A stretch of 64,000 bases of DNA from Streptomyces sp. NBC_00820 (GCF_036347055.1 NZ_CP108882.1:5002501-5066500), one strand, 5' to 3'. Counted from the stretch's first letter, positions 16,993-25,835 are shown. Notes: generated from the sequence alone by a model not told the origin. Program-made: numbers and translations.

Positions 16993-18237
16993 ATGCCCAA
17001 CCCGGATGCGGCACAAGGCGTTTCGGTACGCCGGGTGCTCGCGGTGATCCCCGCGCGCGGCGGCTCCAAGGGTGTCTCCGCGAAGAACCTCGCCCCCGTC
17101 GGCGGCGTCCCGCTGGTGGCCCGCGCGGTGCGCGAGTGCCGTGCCGCCCGGCTGGTGACCGACGTGGTCGTCTCCACCGACGACCAGGCCATCGCCGCCG
17201 CGGCCCGCCAGGCCGGCGCCGAGGTGGTGCTGCGCCCCGCCGCCATCGCCGGCGACACCGCCACCTCCGAGGCCGCCGTCCTGCACGCCATGGACGCCCA
17301 CGAGGCCCTGCACGGCGCGCCCGTCGACGCGGTGCTCCTGGTGCAGTGCACCAGCCCGTTCGTCGTCCGCGAGGACATCGACGCGGTGGCCGCCGCGGTC
17401 GTCGCGAACGGCGCGGACACCGCGGTGACCGTCGCCCCCTTCCACGGCTTCGTCTGGCGCGACGGCACGGACGGGATCAACACCGGTGAATCCACCGGCG
17501 GTCACGGCGTCAACCACGACAAGTCCTTCCGCCCCCGCCGCCAGGACCGCCCCCAGGACCTGCTGGAGACCGGCGCCGCCTACGCGATGGACGCGGCCGG
17601 TTTCCGCGAGCACCGCCACCGCTTCTTCGGCCACACCGAGCTGGTTCGCACCGACCCGGCCCGCGTGCTGGAGATCGACGACCCGCACGACCTGGCCCGC
17701 GCCCGCGCCCTCGCCCCGCTGTTCGACGCGGCCCGGCCCGGCGCCCTCCCCACCCACGACGACATCGACGCCGTGGTCCTCGACTTCGACGGCACCCAGA
17801 CCGACGACCGGGTGCTGATCGACTCCGACGGACGGGAGTTCGTCTCCGTGCACCGCGGAGACGGGCTCGGCATCGCAGCCCTGCGCAGGAGCGGGCTGAA
17901 GATGCTGATCCTGTCCACGGAACAGAACCCTGTGGTCGCCGCCCGCGCCCGGAAGCTCAAGCTCCCGGTACTGCACGGCATCGACCGCAAGGACCTCGCC
18001 CTCAAGCAGTGGTGCGAGGAACAGGGCATCGCGCCCGAGCGCGTGCTCTACGTCGGCAACGACGTCAACGACCTCCCGTGCTTCGCCCTCGTCGGCTGGC
18101 CCGTGGCGGTCGGAAACGCCCACGACGTCGTACGCGGCGCCGCACGCGCGGTCACCACCCTCCCCGGTGGCGACGGCGCGATCCGAGAGGTCGCCGGGTG
18201 GATCCTCGGCCCCTCTCTCGACTCCCTCACCAAGTAA
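16993..18237 (+). CDS. CMP-nonulosonic acid cytidylyltransferase fused to KdsC-like HAD phosphatase
   Basis: 414 residues from an ATG behind AAGGAGAGG at about 16978-16986. Residues 12-240 are an acylneuraminate cytidylyltransferase (VLAVIPARGGSKGVSAKNL, then LLVQCTSPF and ETGAAYAMD). Residues about 258-410 are a HAD phosphatase with the nucleophile motif DFDGTQTDD (Asp264, Asp266), a KxxL segment and GNDVNDLPCF. The second domain would remove a 9-phosphate and the first would activate the free sugar with CTP. A fused phosphatase implies a phosphorylated synthase product, as in the Kdn route from mannose-6-phosphate. Substrate identity is inferred. Confidence 0.9.
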   Translation: MPNPDAAQGVSVRRVLAVIPARGGSKGVSAKNLAPVGGVPLVARAVRECRAARLVTDVVVSTDDQAIAAAARQAGAEVVLRPAAIAGDTATSEAAVLHAMDAHEALHGAPVDAVLLVQCTSPFVVREDIDAVAAAVVANGADTAVTVAPFHGFVWRDGTDGINTGESTGGHGVNHDKSFRPRRQDRPQDLLETGAAYAMDAAGFREHRHRFFGHTELVRTDPARVLEIDDPHDLARARALAPLFDAARPGALPTHDDIDAVVLDFDGTQTDDRVLIDSDGREFVSVHRGDGLGIAALRRSGLKMLILSTEQNPVVAARARKLKLPVLHGIDRKDLALKQWCEEQGIAPERVLYVGNDVNDLPCFALVGWPVAVGNAHDVVRGAARAVTTLPGGDGAIREVAGWILGPSLDSLTK

Positions 18238-18251
18238 GGAACTTCTCTGCC

Positions 18252-19190
18252 ATGAACACCAACTCCCGCCTGCGTACGTTCGGTTCCCGCCAGGTCGGCC
18301 CGGGCAAGCCCGTCTACATCTGCGGCGAGATCGGCATCAACCACAACGGTGAGCTGGAGAACGCGTTCAAGCTGATCGACGTGGCCGCCGAGGCCGGCTG
18401 CGACGCCGTCAAGTTCCAGAAGCGCACTCCCGAGATCTGCACGCCGCGCGACCAGTGGGACATCGAGCGCGACACCCCCTGGGGCCGGATGACCTACATC
18501 GACTACCGCCACCGCGTGGAGTTCGGTGAGGACGAGTACCGGCAGATCGACGAGTACTGCAAGGAGAAGGGCATCGACTGGTTCGCCTCCCCGTGGGACA
18601 CCGAGGCCGTCGCCTTCCTGGAGAAGTTCGACGTACCCGCCCACAAGGTGGCCTCCGCCTCCCTCACCGACGACGAGCTGCTGCGCGCCCTGCGCGACAC
18701 CGGCCGCAGCGTCATCCTCTCCACCGGCATGTCGACCCCGAAGCAGATCCGCCACGCGGTCGAGGTCCTCGGCAGCGACAACATCCTCATGTGCCACGCC
18801 ACCTCCACCTACCCGGCCAAGGCCGAGGAGCTGAACCTCCGCGCGATCAACACGCTGGAGAAGGAGTTCCCGAACGTCCCGATCGGCTACTCCGGCCACG
18901 AGACCGGCCTGCAGACCACGCTGGCCGCCGTCGCCCTCGGTGCCGCCTTCGTCGAGCGCCACATCACCCTCGACCGCGCCATGTGGGGCTCGGACCAGGC
19001 CGCTTCCGTCGAGCCGCAGGGCCTCGTGCGCCTCGTCCGCGACATCCGCACCATCGAGGCCTCCCTCGGTGACGGCGTCAAGAAGGTCTACGACTCCGAG
19101 CTGGGCCCGATGAAGAAGCTGCGCCGCGTCGCCGGCGTCGTCGCCGAGGCGGAGATCGCGGCGGCGGCGGGCGAGCCGGTCGCCGTCTGA
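18252..19190 (+). CDS. neuB: NeuB-family nonulosonic acid (sialic/Kdn-type) synthase lacking the SAF domain
   Basis: 312 residues. The TIM barrel is complete (YICGEIGINHNGELENAFKLID, DAVKFQKRTPE, MSTPKQIRHAVEVL, IGYSGHETGLQTTLAAVALGA, FVERHITLDRAMWGSDQAAS). The enzyme condenses phosphoenolpyruvate with a mannose-type sugar. Typical NeuB proteins are 335-360 residues with a C-terminal antifreeze/SAF domain that reaches the N-acetyl group in the partner subunit. That domain is missing here. With the HAD fusion next door this fits a Kdn-type (non-amidated) product. It follows the cytidylyltransferase by 14 bases in the same operon. Confidence 0.88.
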   Translation: MNTNSRLRTFGSRQVGPGKPVYICGEIGINHNGELENAFKLIDVAAEAGCDAVKFQKRTPEICTPRDQWDIERDTPWGRMTYIDYRHRVEFGEDEYRQIDEYCKEKGIDWFASPWDTEAVAFLEKFDVPAHKVASASLTDDELLRALRDTGRSVILSTGMSTPKQIRHAVEVLGSDNILMCHATSTYPAKAEELNLRAINTLEKEFPNVPIGYSGHETGLQTTLAAVALGAAFVERHITLDRAMWGSDQAASVEPQGLVRLVRDIRTIEASLGDGVKKVYDSELGPMKKLRRVAGVVAEAEIAAAAGEPVAV

Positions 19191-19237
19191 CCCCGCCCGG
19201 CCTTGTCAGCCCCTGACGACGGGACGGTCGTACGCCG

Positions 19238-20389
19238 ATGAGCCCCCGCGCCGGTCACACCGGCAACCCTGCCCCCACGCTCGCCTTCGTGGAGAGCCCG
19301 GTGCAGCTGCTGAACGTACTGGAGTGGGCGCACCTGCACGGCCTGCGCGGCGCCCCCGCCGAGCCGGGCCGGCCGCTGCCGGCCGCCCAGGCGCCGCGGT
19401 CGCCGGCCGGTGAGCCGCGGCCGGCCGGCGCGGAGCTCACCGTCGTCGTCCTGTCCCCGACCGACCCCATGACCCGGGGCCAGCTGCGCCGCATGGCCGA
19501 CCTGGCCCGGGACGAGGGGTACCGGGTGCGCTGGGAGGAGGCGCGGGGCGGTACGACCGCGCCCTTCCACACCATCGGCGGGCTCGCCGGACCGCTGCGG
19601 CGGGCGGACCGGATCGTCATGGGCGACCCGTTCTCCCGCTACGTGCAGCTCCTCCTCACCATCACCCGCGCCCGCGACCTCGTGGTCGTGGACGACGGCA
19701 CGGCGACCATGGAGTTCGTCGCCCAGCTGGCGCGGGGCGAGCGGCTGGTCCGCTGGCACCGCAAGGGCGGCCGCCCCGGGCCCCGCGACCTGCTCTTCGC
19801 CCCCGTCTCCTCCTCGGCCCGCCGCCGCCTCACCCCGAGCGCGGACCGGCGGGTGGAGGTCTTCTCCTCCATGCCGGTCACGGAGACCCCCGAGGGCGTC
19901 ACCGTCACCGCCAACGACTTCGCCTGGACCCGGGCCCGCTTCGGCCCGCCGCGCATCACCAAGGGCGCCGACATGGTCGGCACCTCGCTGGTCGAGACCG
20001 GTGTGGTGGACGCCGACCGCTATGTGGAGGCCGTCCGCTCGCTGGCCGGGGCCCACGGCGCCACCCGCTACTTCGCCCACCGCCGCGAGCACACCGACAA
20101 GCTGCACCGCCTGGCCGGCGAGACCGGCCTGGAGATCGTCCGCCCCGACCTCCCGCTGGAGCTGATCGCCCGCCGCGGCCCCATCGGCCGCACGGTCCTC
20201 AGCTTCCCCTCGACGGTCGTCCACACCCTCCCGCTGGCGCTGGCCGGCACGGGCGTCCGCGTGGCGGTCTGCGACATCGACCCCGCCTGGCTGACGGAGA
20301 ACGCCTCGCCCCGGGCCCAGGGCTTCCTGTCGGGCGTCACGGGAACGGCCCGCGACGTCCACCGGCTGACGGCGGTGAGCCCTGCCTAG
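19238..20389 (+). CDS. GT52-like (sialyltransferase-type) glycosyltransferase
   Basis: 383 residues. The N-terminal PTLAFVESPVQLLNVLEW is the hallmark of GT52/lipooligosaccharide-sialyltransferase-like proteins. It is followed by a 50-residue Pro/Ala insert and then DLVVVDDGTATMEFV and YFAHRREHTDKLHRL. The C-terminal part (LSFPSTVVHTLPLAL) matches the S-motif region. It closes the four-gene operon and probably uses the CMP-sugar made by the two preceding enzymes. The stop overlaps, tail to tail by four bases (CTAG), with the convergent DUF397 gene. Confidence 0.78.
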   Translation: MSPRAGHTGNPAPTLAFVESPVQLLNVLEWAHLHGLRGAPAEPGRPLPAAQAPRSPAGEPRPAGAELTVVVLSPTDPMTRGQLRRMADLARDEGYRVRWEEARGGTTAPFHTIGGLAGPLRRADRIVMGDPFSRYVQLLLTITRARDLVVVDDGTATMEFVAQLARGERLVRWHRKGGRPGPRDLLFAPVSSSARRRLTPSADRRVEVFSSMPVTETPEGVTVTANDFAWTRARFGPPRITKGADMVGTSLVETGVVDADRYVEAVRSLAGAHGATRYFAHRREHTDKLHRLAGETGLEIVRPDLPLELIARRGPIGRTVLSFPSTVVHTLPLALAGTGVRVAVCDIDPAWLTENASPRAQGFLSGVTGTARDVHRLTAVSPA

Positions 20390-20589
20390 CCGGCGGCTTC
20401 CTTCAGGGTCTCGATGAAGGGGGCGAAGGCCTCGGCCGGGAAGGTGAGGGTGCCTGCGGCGGGGTCTTTGGAGTCGCGGACGGCTATGCGGGTGGGGTGG
20501 GAGGCGATCTCTACGCAGGCGTCTCCGTCGCCGGGCCCGGAGTAGGACGACTTCCGCCAGGTACCGGGGGTGTCCATGGAGTGCTTCAC
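20386..20589 (-). CDS. DUF397 domain small regulatory protein
   Basis: 67 residues from a GTG at 20589 that overlaps the stop of the XRE gene (GTGA). WRKSSYSGPGDGDACVEIAS followed by IAVRDSKDP and a FPAEAFAPFIETL helix is the textbook DUF397 pattern. These proteins sit beside WhiJ-like regulators in Streptomyces and are thought to counteract them. Translational coupling to the XRE gene supports a toxin/antitoxin-like or anti-repressor pairing, but this is inference. Confidence 0.9.
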   Translation of the reverse strand: MKHSMDTPGTWRKSSYSGPGDGDACVEIASHPTRIAVRDSKDPAAGTLTFPAEAFAPFIETLKEAAG

Positions 20590-21428
20590 AGTTCCTTCGC
20601 CAGGGTGTGGATGAAGGTGCGCGAGTGCGCGGGGTCGAGTGATACGGCCTTCACATTATGGAAGAGCGTTCGAAAAGCGCTCAGTTGAGCCTCCGAGTCG
20701 ATGAACGCCGCTCCATGGGGACTGTCGCGCACGACCGTGTCCAGCTTCGGCACGGGACCTCCCGCATACGCCATGGCACTCGCGGCCCCGGCGAATCCCT
20801 CCAGGTGGAACGGGATGACGCGCACGGTGACGTGCTCGGCTTCGGAACGTTCCAGAATGTGGGTGAGTTGCGCCCGTGAGGCGGCGCGATCGCCGACCAT
20901 GATGCGCAGCGCGGCCTCGTGGATGACGACCTCGTACGGGATGTCCGTGACGGCTGTCTGGCGCTGCATCCGATGGCGTACGCGCAACTCGATGTCCTCT
21001 GGCGGGAGTACGGGTACCCGGTAGGCGAAGACCGCGCGTGCGTAGTCCTCGGTCTGCAGAGAACCGGGGACGAAGAGGAACTGCACCTCCCGCAGGAAGG
21101 CGGCGTGGTGCTCCAGTTCGGCGAGGTCGAGGAACGGCTTCGGCAGCTGCCATTGGTACTCCGCCCACCAGCCGTGTGTCCGCTGAGTGGCCATGGCCGC
21201 CAGGGCTGAGATCAACTCCTCGTCGGTGCACATGTAGTGAGTGGCGAGGCGGCGCAGCCGCGCCTCGCTCACTCCGGTGAGTCCGGATTCGATCTGGTTG
21301 ATCTGGACGGAACTCACTCCGAGCAGCTCTGCCGCCTCACGGCCCTTCAGGCCGGCGGCCTCGCGAAGTCTGCGCAGCTCGACGCCCAGACGCAGTTGGC
21401 GTGCCGTCGGTTCGCGCCTCAAACCCAT
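20586..21428 (-). CDS. WhiJ-like XRE/DUF5753 transcriptional regulator
   Basis: 280 residues from the ATG at 21428, preceded by GAGGAG. The N-terminal helix-turn-helix (LRRLREAAGLKGREAAELLGVSSVQINQIESGLTGVS, about residues 16-52) is followed by a DUF5753 domain (LREVQFLFVPGSLQTEDYARAVF, then HEAALRIMVGDRA). This is the WhiJ-type architecture of Streptomyces developmental regulators. It is transcribed divergently from an ATPase and coupled to DUF397, completing the usual three-gene set. The DNA target is probably in the 201-base intergenic region. Confidence 0.9.
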   Translation of the reverse strand: MGLRREPTARQLRLGVELRRLREAAGLKGREAAELLGVSSVQINQIESGLTGVSEARLRRLATHYMCTDEELISALAAMATQRTHGWWAEYQWQLPKPFLDLAELEHHAAFLREVQFLFVPGSLQTEDYARAVFAYRVPVLPPEDIELRVRHRMQRQTAVTDIPYEVVIHEAALRIMVGDRAASRAQLTHILERSEAEHVTVRVIPFHLEGFAGAASAMAYAGGPVPKLDTVVRDSPHGAAFIDSEAQLSAFRTLFHNVKAVSLDPAHSRTFIHTLAKEL

Positions 21429-21629
21429 CAACTGCTCCTCGGTCCAACACGCCTGCGAGCGCGACTCGTTCAGGGGAAGATTACGCGATCCACTTGCTCC
21501 GCCTTTAAATACAGGCCTACCGTAAGTGACGTAGCGACCGCACTGCGGAAGCGCACCGCGCCGTCCTGCCATGACGGCCGCGGCATTGCCACCGCCTGCG
21601 AATCCCCCCAACCCCACGGGAGCTGACGC

Positions 21630-22043
21630 ATGCCCGAAACCTGCGAAACCTGGGACTACACCCTCTACATCCCCAACGACCTCAGAGCGGTCACGGTCTG
21701 CCGCCGCACTCTGCGCCTGATCCTGACGATGCACGGTCTGATCGGCCTGACGGACACCGCCGAACTCCTCGCGACGGAGCTGGTCTCCAACGCCGTACGG
21801 CACACGAAGGGGCCGGCCGCGCTGAGGGTGCGGCGGACGGCGGAGGGGGTGATCTGGATCGGCGCGTGGGACACGGACCCGGGCCCGCCGGAGCCGCCGC
21901 GTCCGCTGGAGCAGGTCACGGACCTGGAGGACGGCCGAGGCCTCGCACTGGTCCGGGCCTGCGCGGACGTGTGGGGCTGGCAGCCCTCGGCCCGCTTCGG
22001 CAACCGGGGCAAGTTCGTGTGGTGCGAACTGGAGGCCGCGTGA
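21630..22043 (+). CDS. RsbW-like ATP-binding regulatory protein (HATPase_c_2)
   Basis: 137 residues with the Bergerat ATP-binding fold: N box ELVSNAVRH (about 52-60), G1 box DTDPGPPE, G2 box GRGLALVRA. It resembles the small ATPases next to WhiJ/DUF397 pairs (AbaA-type clusters). In related systems such proteins act as anti-sigma or switch kinases, but here the partner is not known. The TGA overlaps the ATG of the following chimeric gene (TGATG), so both are likely translated together. Confidence 0.85.
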   Translation: MPETCETWDYTLYIPNDLRAVTVCRRTLRLILTMHGLIGLTDTAELLATELVSNAVRHTKGPAALRVRRTAEGVIWIGAWDTDPGPPEPPRPLEQVTDLEDGRGLALVRACADVWGWQPSARFGNRGKFVWCELEAA

Positions 22044-24280
22044 TGGTCGGCTCCTCGCACGAGGCCCTGCACCGGATCTTCCAGAAGGACCCGGCCCTGC
22101 TGACCCGAGCCTTACAGCGGGTGCTGCGGGTGCCGTTCCCGGAGCCGCGGGAGATCGCGGCCATGAACGTGGACCTCACCGAGATCGAACCGGTCGAGCG
22201 GCGCGTGGACACGCTGCTGCGAGCGGAAACGGACGAGGGGACCTACCTCCTCGTGGTCGAGTCACAGGGCAAGGTGGACGACCGCAAGCGGGGCAGCTGG
22301 CCGTACTACCTCTCCTACCTGTACGAGAAGTACCGCTGCGAACCGGTCCTCATCGTCATCACCCAGAACAGCGCCACGGCCCGCTGGGCCTCGCGCCCCA
22401 TCCGTCTCGGCTTCCGCGAGTGGCACTCGATGACGGTGCGGCCCCTGGTCCTGGGCCCGGAGAACGTCCCGGTGATCGCGGACGAGACGGAGGCCGAGCG
22501 CGACGTCCCCCTGGCGGTGCTCTCGGCGATGACACACGGCCGTGGCCCGCGGGCCACGGCCATACTGAAGCCACTGGCTTCCGCCCTGCGGACCATCGAC
22601 CCCGACAGCGCCGCCGTCCTCGTCCAATTCGTCGACTCCTGCCTGACCGACCCCCAGGCACAGCAGATGTGGAGGGAACTGATGACAGCGATCCAGTACT
22701 TCTGGCGCCACCCCCTCGCCGAACAGGTACGCGAAGAAGGCCGGGAACAGGGCCTGGAGCAGGGCCTGGAGCGAGGCCGCGAAGAGGGCCGTATCGAGGG
22801 TCAGCGCGAGATGGTCCTCCGCGTCCTCGGCGGTGGCGCGGAAGTCGACGGCAAAATCCCGGAGGGCGGAACCATGCCGCCTGGGGCGAGCCCGACGGAC
22901 CCGACGTCGGCGGCGCTTGAGCGATCCGCGGCCAACATCCATCCGAATCCGAACTTCGGCAAGGCGCAAGATCTGGCCAACCGTATCGGTGACGCGTTGC
23001 ACGAAGCCACGGAGGTGGACGCCAAATGGGCGCCGAAACTGCGCGCGCTGAAGGCCGACGATGACTTGGTGGTCTCCAACCGGGACTGGGTCGATGCCCG
23101 GTCCGACATGGATGGCGTCCGCGATGCCGGAAAGAAGTATCTCGATTCCCTGCCGCACCCTCCCAAGGGTGGCAGCCCCAAGGGGAACGCGACCTGGTGG
23201 CAGGGGCTGACCCGGGAACAGCAGGCTGCATGGCTCTCGCTCCAGCCTGACTCCGTTGGCAAACTCGACGGTTTGCCCTCCACCGTTCGAGATGAGGCCA
23301 ATCGCGTCGTGTTCGACGAGACACGGGCCCGACAGCGGTTGGAGTTGGACTCGATACCGAAGCCGCCGGCCAACGAATGGACATGGATCACCGCAGGCGA
23401 GTATCCGGTCAGGGTGCACACGGATGAATGGATGGAGTGGAACAAGAAGTATGGTGATCGGCGCGAATACCTCACCAAATCGCTCCAGGGTATGAGTGCG
23501 ATCCAGAAGCGCTTCGACTCGACGGGCATCAAGGGCCTGCCAGAAGCGTACCTGCTGGGATTTAATACCGAAGGGGACGGTCGTGCGATCGTCGCCAACG
23601 GAAATCCGGACACTGCGGATCATCAGGCAGTCTATGTTCCGGGTACGGAGTCGGACCTGAGCAGTATGGGCGGCAGTATCGACCGAATGACCAAGGTTTG
23701 GCGCGCGGCCCACGACCAAGCCGACGGGAAGTCCGTTTCCACGATCAGTTGGCTCGGATATGACGCACCCGACGACGTCTACAAGGATGCACCTTTTGAG
23801 CATTACGCATACGATGGTGCGCCGCAGTTCAACAGGTTCCTGGACGGACTCGAAGCGTCACATTCCGGAGATTCGGAACCGCACCGTACGGTGATCGGAC
23901 ATTCGTACGGGACAACTCTTGTTGGTGCCGCGGCTCAGACGGGGACTCTCAACGCCGACGATGTGGTCTTCGCGGGAAGTCCTGGCGTCAAGGTGTCCGG
24001 CGCCGACGAGATGGATGTTCCCAAGGGGCATGTCTGGAACGAGGAGGCTGATGGGGACGTGGTCCCTGACATCGGCCGCTGGGGCCATGGGGGTGACGGC
24101 TTCGTCATCCCCAGCGACCCCGAATTCGGAGCCAACGAGATGACCACGGACACCGAAGGACACAGTGGTTACTGGGATGACGGTTCCACGAGCCTGAAGA
24201 ATCAGGCCATGGTGGTGGTGGGCAAGGGCGATGACGTGGCGTTGAAACCGCCGCCCGACGCCTGGGCACATGCGAGGTAG
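22043..24280 (+). CDS. Chimeric protein: Rpn/PD-(D/E)XK nuclease-like domain fused to DUF1023 alpha/beta hydrolase
   Basis: 745 residues, one uninterrupted frame. Residues 1-265 match Streptomyces Rpn/YhgA-like proteins: a PD-(D/E)XK core with Asp55 and the ExQ motif at 73-75 (LLVVESQGKVDDRKRGSW), ending in a charged EQGLEQGLERGREEGR coiled segment. From about residue 275 the sequence becomes an unrelated secreted-effector-like DUF1023 hydrolase: a Trp-rich helical region, VYVPGTESDLSSMGGSIDR, and GHSYGTTLVG with nucleophile near Ser621, ending in a GHSGYWDDG His motif. GC content and codon use drop at the switch (about base 22860). I infer fusion by deletion or insertion. Each half alone would be a normal family member except for a missing end. 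Confidence 0.8.
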   Translation: MVGSSHEALHRIFQKDPALLTRALQRVLRVPFPEPREIAAMNVDLTEIEPVERRVDTLLRAETDEGTYLLVVESQGKVDDRKRGSWPYYLSYLYEKYRCEPVLIVITQNSATARWASRPIRLGFREWHSMTVRPLVLGPENVPVIADETEAERDVPLAVLSAMTHGRGPRATAILKPLASALRTIDPDSAAVLVQFVDSCLTDPQAQQMWRELMTAIQYFWRHPLAEQVREEGREQGLEQGLERGREEGRIEGQREMVLRVLGGGAEVDGKIPEGGTMPPGASPTDPTSAALERSAANIHPNPNFGKAQDLANRIGDALHEATEVDAKWAPKLRALKADDDLVVSNRDWVDARSDMDGVRDAGKKYLDSLPHPPKGGSPKGNATWWQGLTREQQAAWLSLQPDSVGKLDGLPSTVRDEANRVVFDETRARQRLELDSIPKPPANEWTWITAGEYPVRVHTDEWMEWNKKYGDRREYLTKSLQGMSAIQKRFDSTGIKGLPEAYLLGFNTEGDGRAIVANGNPDTADHQAVYVPGTESDLSSMGGSIDRMTKVWRAAHDQADGKSVSTISWLGYDAPDDVYKDAPFEHYAYDGAPQFNRFLDGLEASHSGDSEPHRTVIGHSYGTTLVGAAAQTGTLNADDVVFAGSPGVKVSGADEMDVPKGHVWNEEADGDVVPDIGRWGHGGDGFVIPSDPEFGANEMTTDTEGHSGYWDDGSTSLKNQAMVVVGKGDDVALKPPPDAWAHAR

Positions 24281-24306
24281 GTCCGACATGAATAGGGCGC
24301 GATGAC

Positions 24307-24843
24307 ATGAAAACCAAATCGGGCGCCTCCGCCCTCGCGATTTTGCTCACCCTCGCTACGCTCACTGGATGCGGCATGACTGACTCTGAGAAGTCTTCCG
24401 AAAAGAAACCGCTCGCCGGCACGAGTACCTCGCGTGATGTTTCCGATGCGGTCGAGAAGGTGTCCAGTGGCATCTACGACCTGATCGGGGTTCAGGGGAA
24501 AGCGTCCGACAGTCGCCCGGGAGTTGATCAATGTTCGGGCAGGAGTCGGGAAAAGTACTTTCGGATCTTTCATCCGTGGAGCTTCTATCCCGCCTCGGCG
24601 GGAGATCTCGACGAAGCGATGAAGCGACTCAAGGAGGAGTTGCCGAAGAACGGATGGAAGATCGTTGAGTACGGTCCGGACACCAGCAGGAACAAGAACA
24701 TCAACCTGACTGCCGACAACGACGAGAAGAAGGTGGGCGTGAACATCGTTCAAATGTCGAAGAACGACCCGCCGAAGCTGAGCCTGATGGTCGTGTCGGG
24801 GTGTTACGAAGTCCCGGACGGCCAAGAGGTCGAGCACTTCTAG
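24307..24843 (+). CDS. Small lipoprotein linked to the DUF1023 gene
   Basis: 178 residues with a lipoprotein signal peptide (MKTKSGASALAILLTLATLTGC, lipobox LTGC). The mature part is charged and soluble with two further cysteines, and has an amphipathic DLDEAMKRLKEELPKNGWKIVEYG segment typical of small streptomycete lipoproteins of unknown role. It follows the chimeric gene by 26 bases and shares its lower GC content. Such lipoproteins commonly accompany DUF1023 hydrolases. The specific function is unknown. Confidence 0.75.
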   Translation: MKTKSGASALAILLTLATLTGCGMTDSEKSSEKKPLAGTSTSRDVSDAVEKVSSGIYDLIGVQGKASDSRPGVDQCSGRSREKYFRIFHPWSFYPASAGDLDEAMKRLKEELPKNGWKIVEYGPDTSRNKNINLTADNDEKKVGVNIVQMSKNDPPKLSLMVVSGCYEVPDGQEVEHF

Positions 24844-24909
24844 GCCGGGCCGTGGCCGACGGGCCGCGCCCACCAGCACGGGGCCCGATCGCAGCGAATT
24901 CGTTCGCTG

Positions 24910-25566
24910 TCACTCCGGCTTCCTGGCCAGTACGAACGCCCGTGGCCGGGACTCCTCGCCCTCCGGTTCGCGGTACACCCTGGCCACCGGCCGCAGGCCC
25001 GCCTTCGTGAGGAGGGCGGTCATCTGGTCCGGGGTGCGCATGTAGTAGTCGAGGTCGATCTCGTGGCCGAAGCGTTCGGCGAGGTGGAGGTGGGCCGTGT
25101 CGGGGCCGGACTGGAAGGCGAGGAGGACGGGGGCGCCGGGGACCAGGGTGCGGTGGAACTCGGCGAAGGCCTCGGGCAGCCGGTCGTCGGGGACGTGGAT
25201 CGTGGAGTAGAGGGCGAGGATGCCGCCCAGGGTGGCGTCCGCCAGGTCCAGGGACGTCATCGAGCCCACGTGGAAGCGCAGCCCGGGGTGCGCCTCGCGG
25301 GCCAGGGTCACCATGGCGGGGGAGAGGTCGACCCCGAAGGCCGGGACGCCGAGCTCGCGCAGGCGGGCGGTGACGTAGCCGGGCCCGCTGCCGAGGTCGG
25401 CCACGGGGGCGGTGCTGTTCGCCGTGACCAGCTCGGCGAAGGCGTTGATCAGCGTGCGGTCCAGGGGATGGACGAGGCCGCTCGGGTGGCTTGCCGTGTA
25501 CTCCTTGGCGATCGCGTCGTAGGAGGAGCGGGTGGTCTGCAGGAATGCCGCGTTCGTGTCGCTCAC
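24910..25566 (-). CDS. Class I SAM-dependent methyltransferase
   Basis: 218 residues from a GTG at 25566. Motif I is VADLGSGPGYVTARLRELG, with an acidic motif II (FGVDLSPAMVTLAREAHPG) and a motif near ILALYSTIHVP. The N-terminus (AAFLQTTRSSYDAIAKEYTASHP) is typical of small-molecule methyltransferases. No accessory domain identifies the substrate. It ends near the lipoprotein gene, tail to tail, and is divergent from the amidohydrolase gene with 270 bases between them. Confidence 0.85.
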   Translation of the reverse strand: MSDTNAAFLQTTRSSYDAIAKEYTASHPSGLVHPLDRTLINAFAELVTANSTAPVADLGSGPGYVTARLRELGVPAFGVDLSPAMVTLAREAHPGLRFHVGSMTSLDLADATLGGILALYSTIHVPDDRLPEAFAEFHRTLVPGAPVLLAFQSGPDTAHLHLAERFGHEIDLDYYMRTPDQMTALLTKAGLRPVARVYREPEGEESRPRAFVLARKPE

Positions 25567-25835
25567 GCCGCCGCACCCTACCGGCGGGGAGCGGCCCGCA
25601 GGGGCCCTGCGCGGACGGCCGACGGGACCCGGTCCGTGGGCGGCCGGCGGCATCCGGTCCGTGGACACGCCGAGCGGGAGGCGGGGAGGCGTGGTATCCG
25701 TGGAGGGAGAAAGAAGGGTTTTACCCATCAGAGTCCACCGCCATGCGTCCGACGGTCAGATTTTCTTCCCCTAACGGGCTGAACTTTTGTTGATCGAGGG
25801 TCAGTTGACCGGTCGGGCGTCCTACCCTTCAGAGG

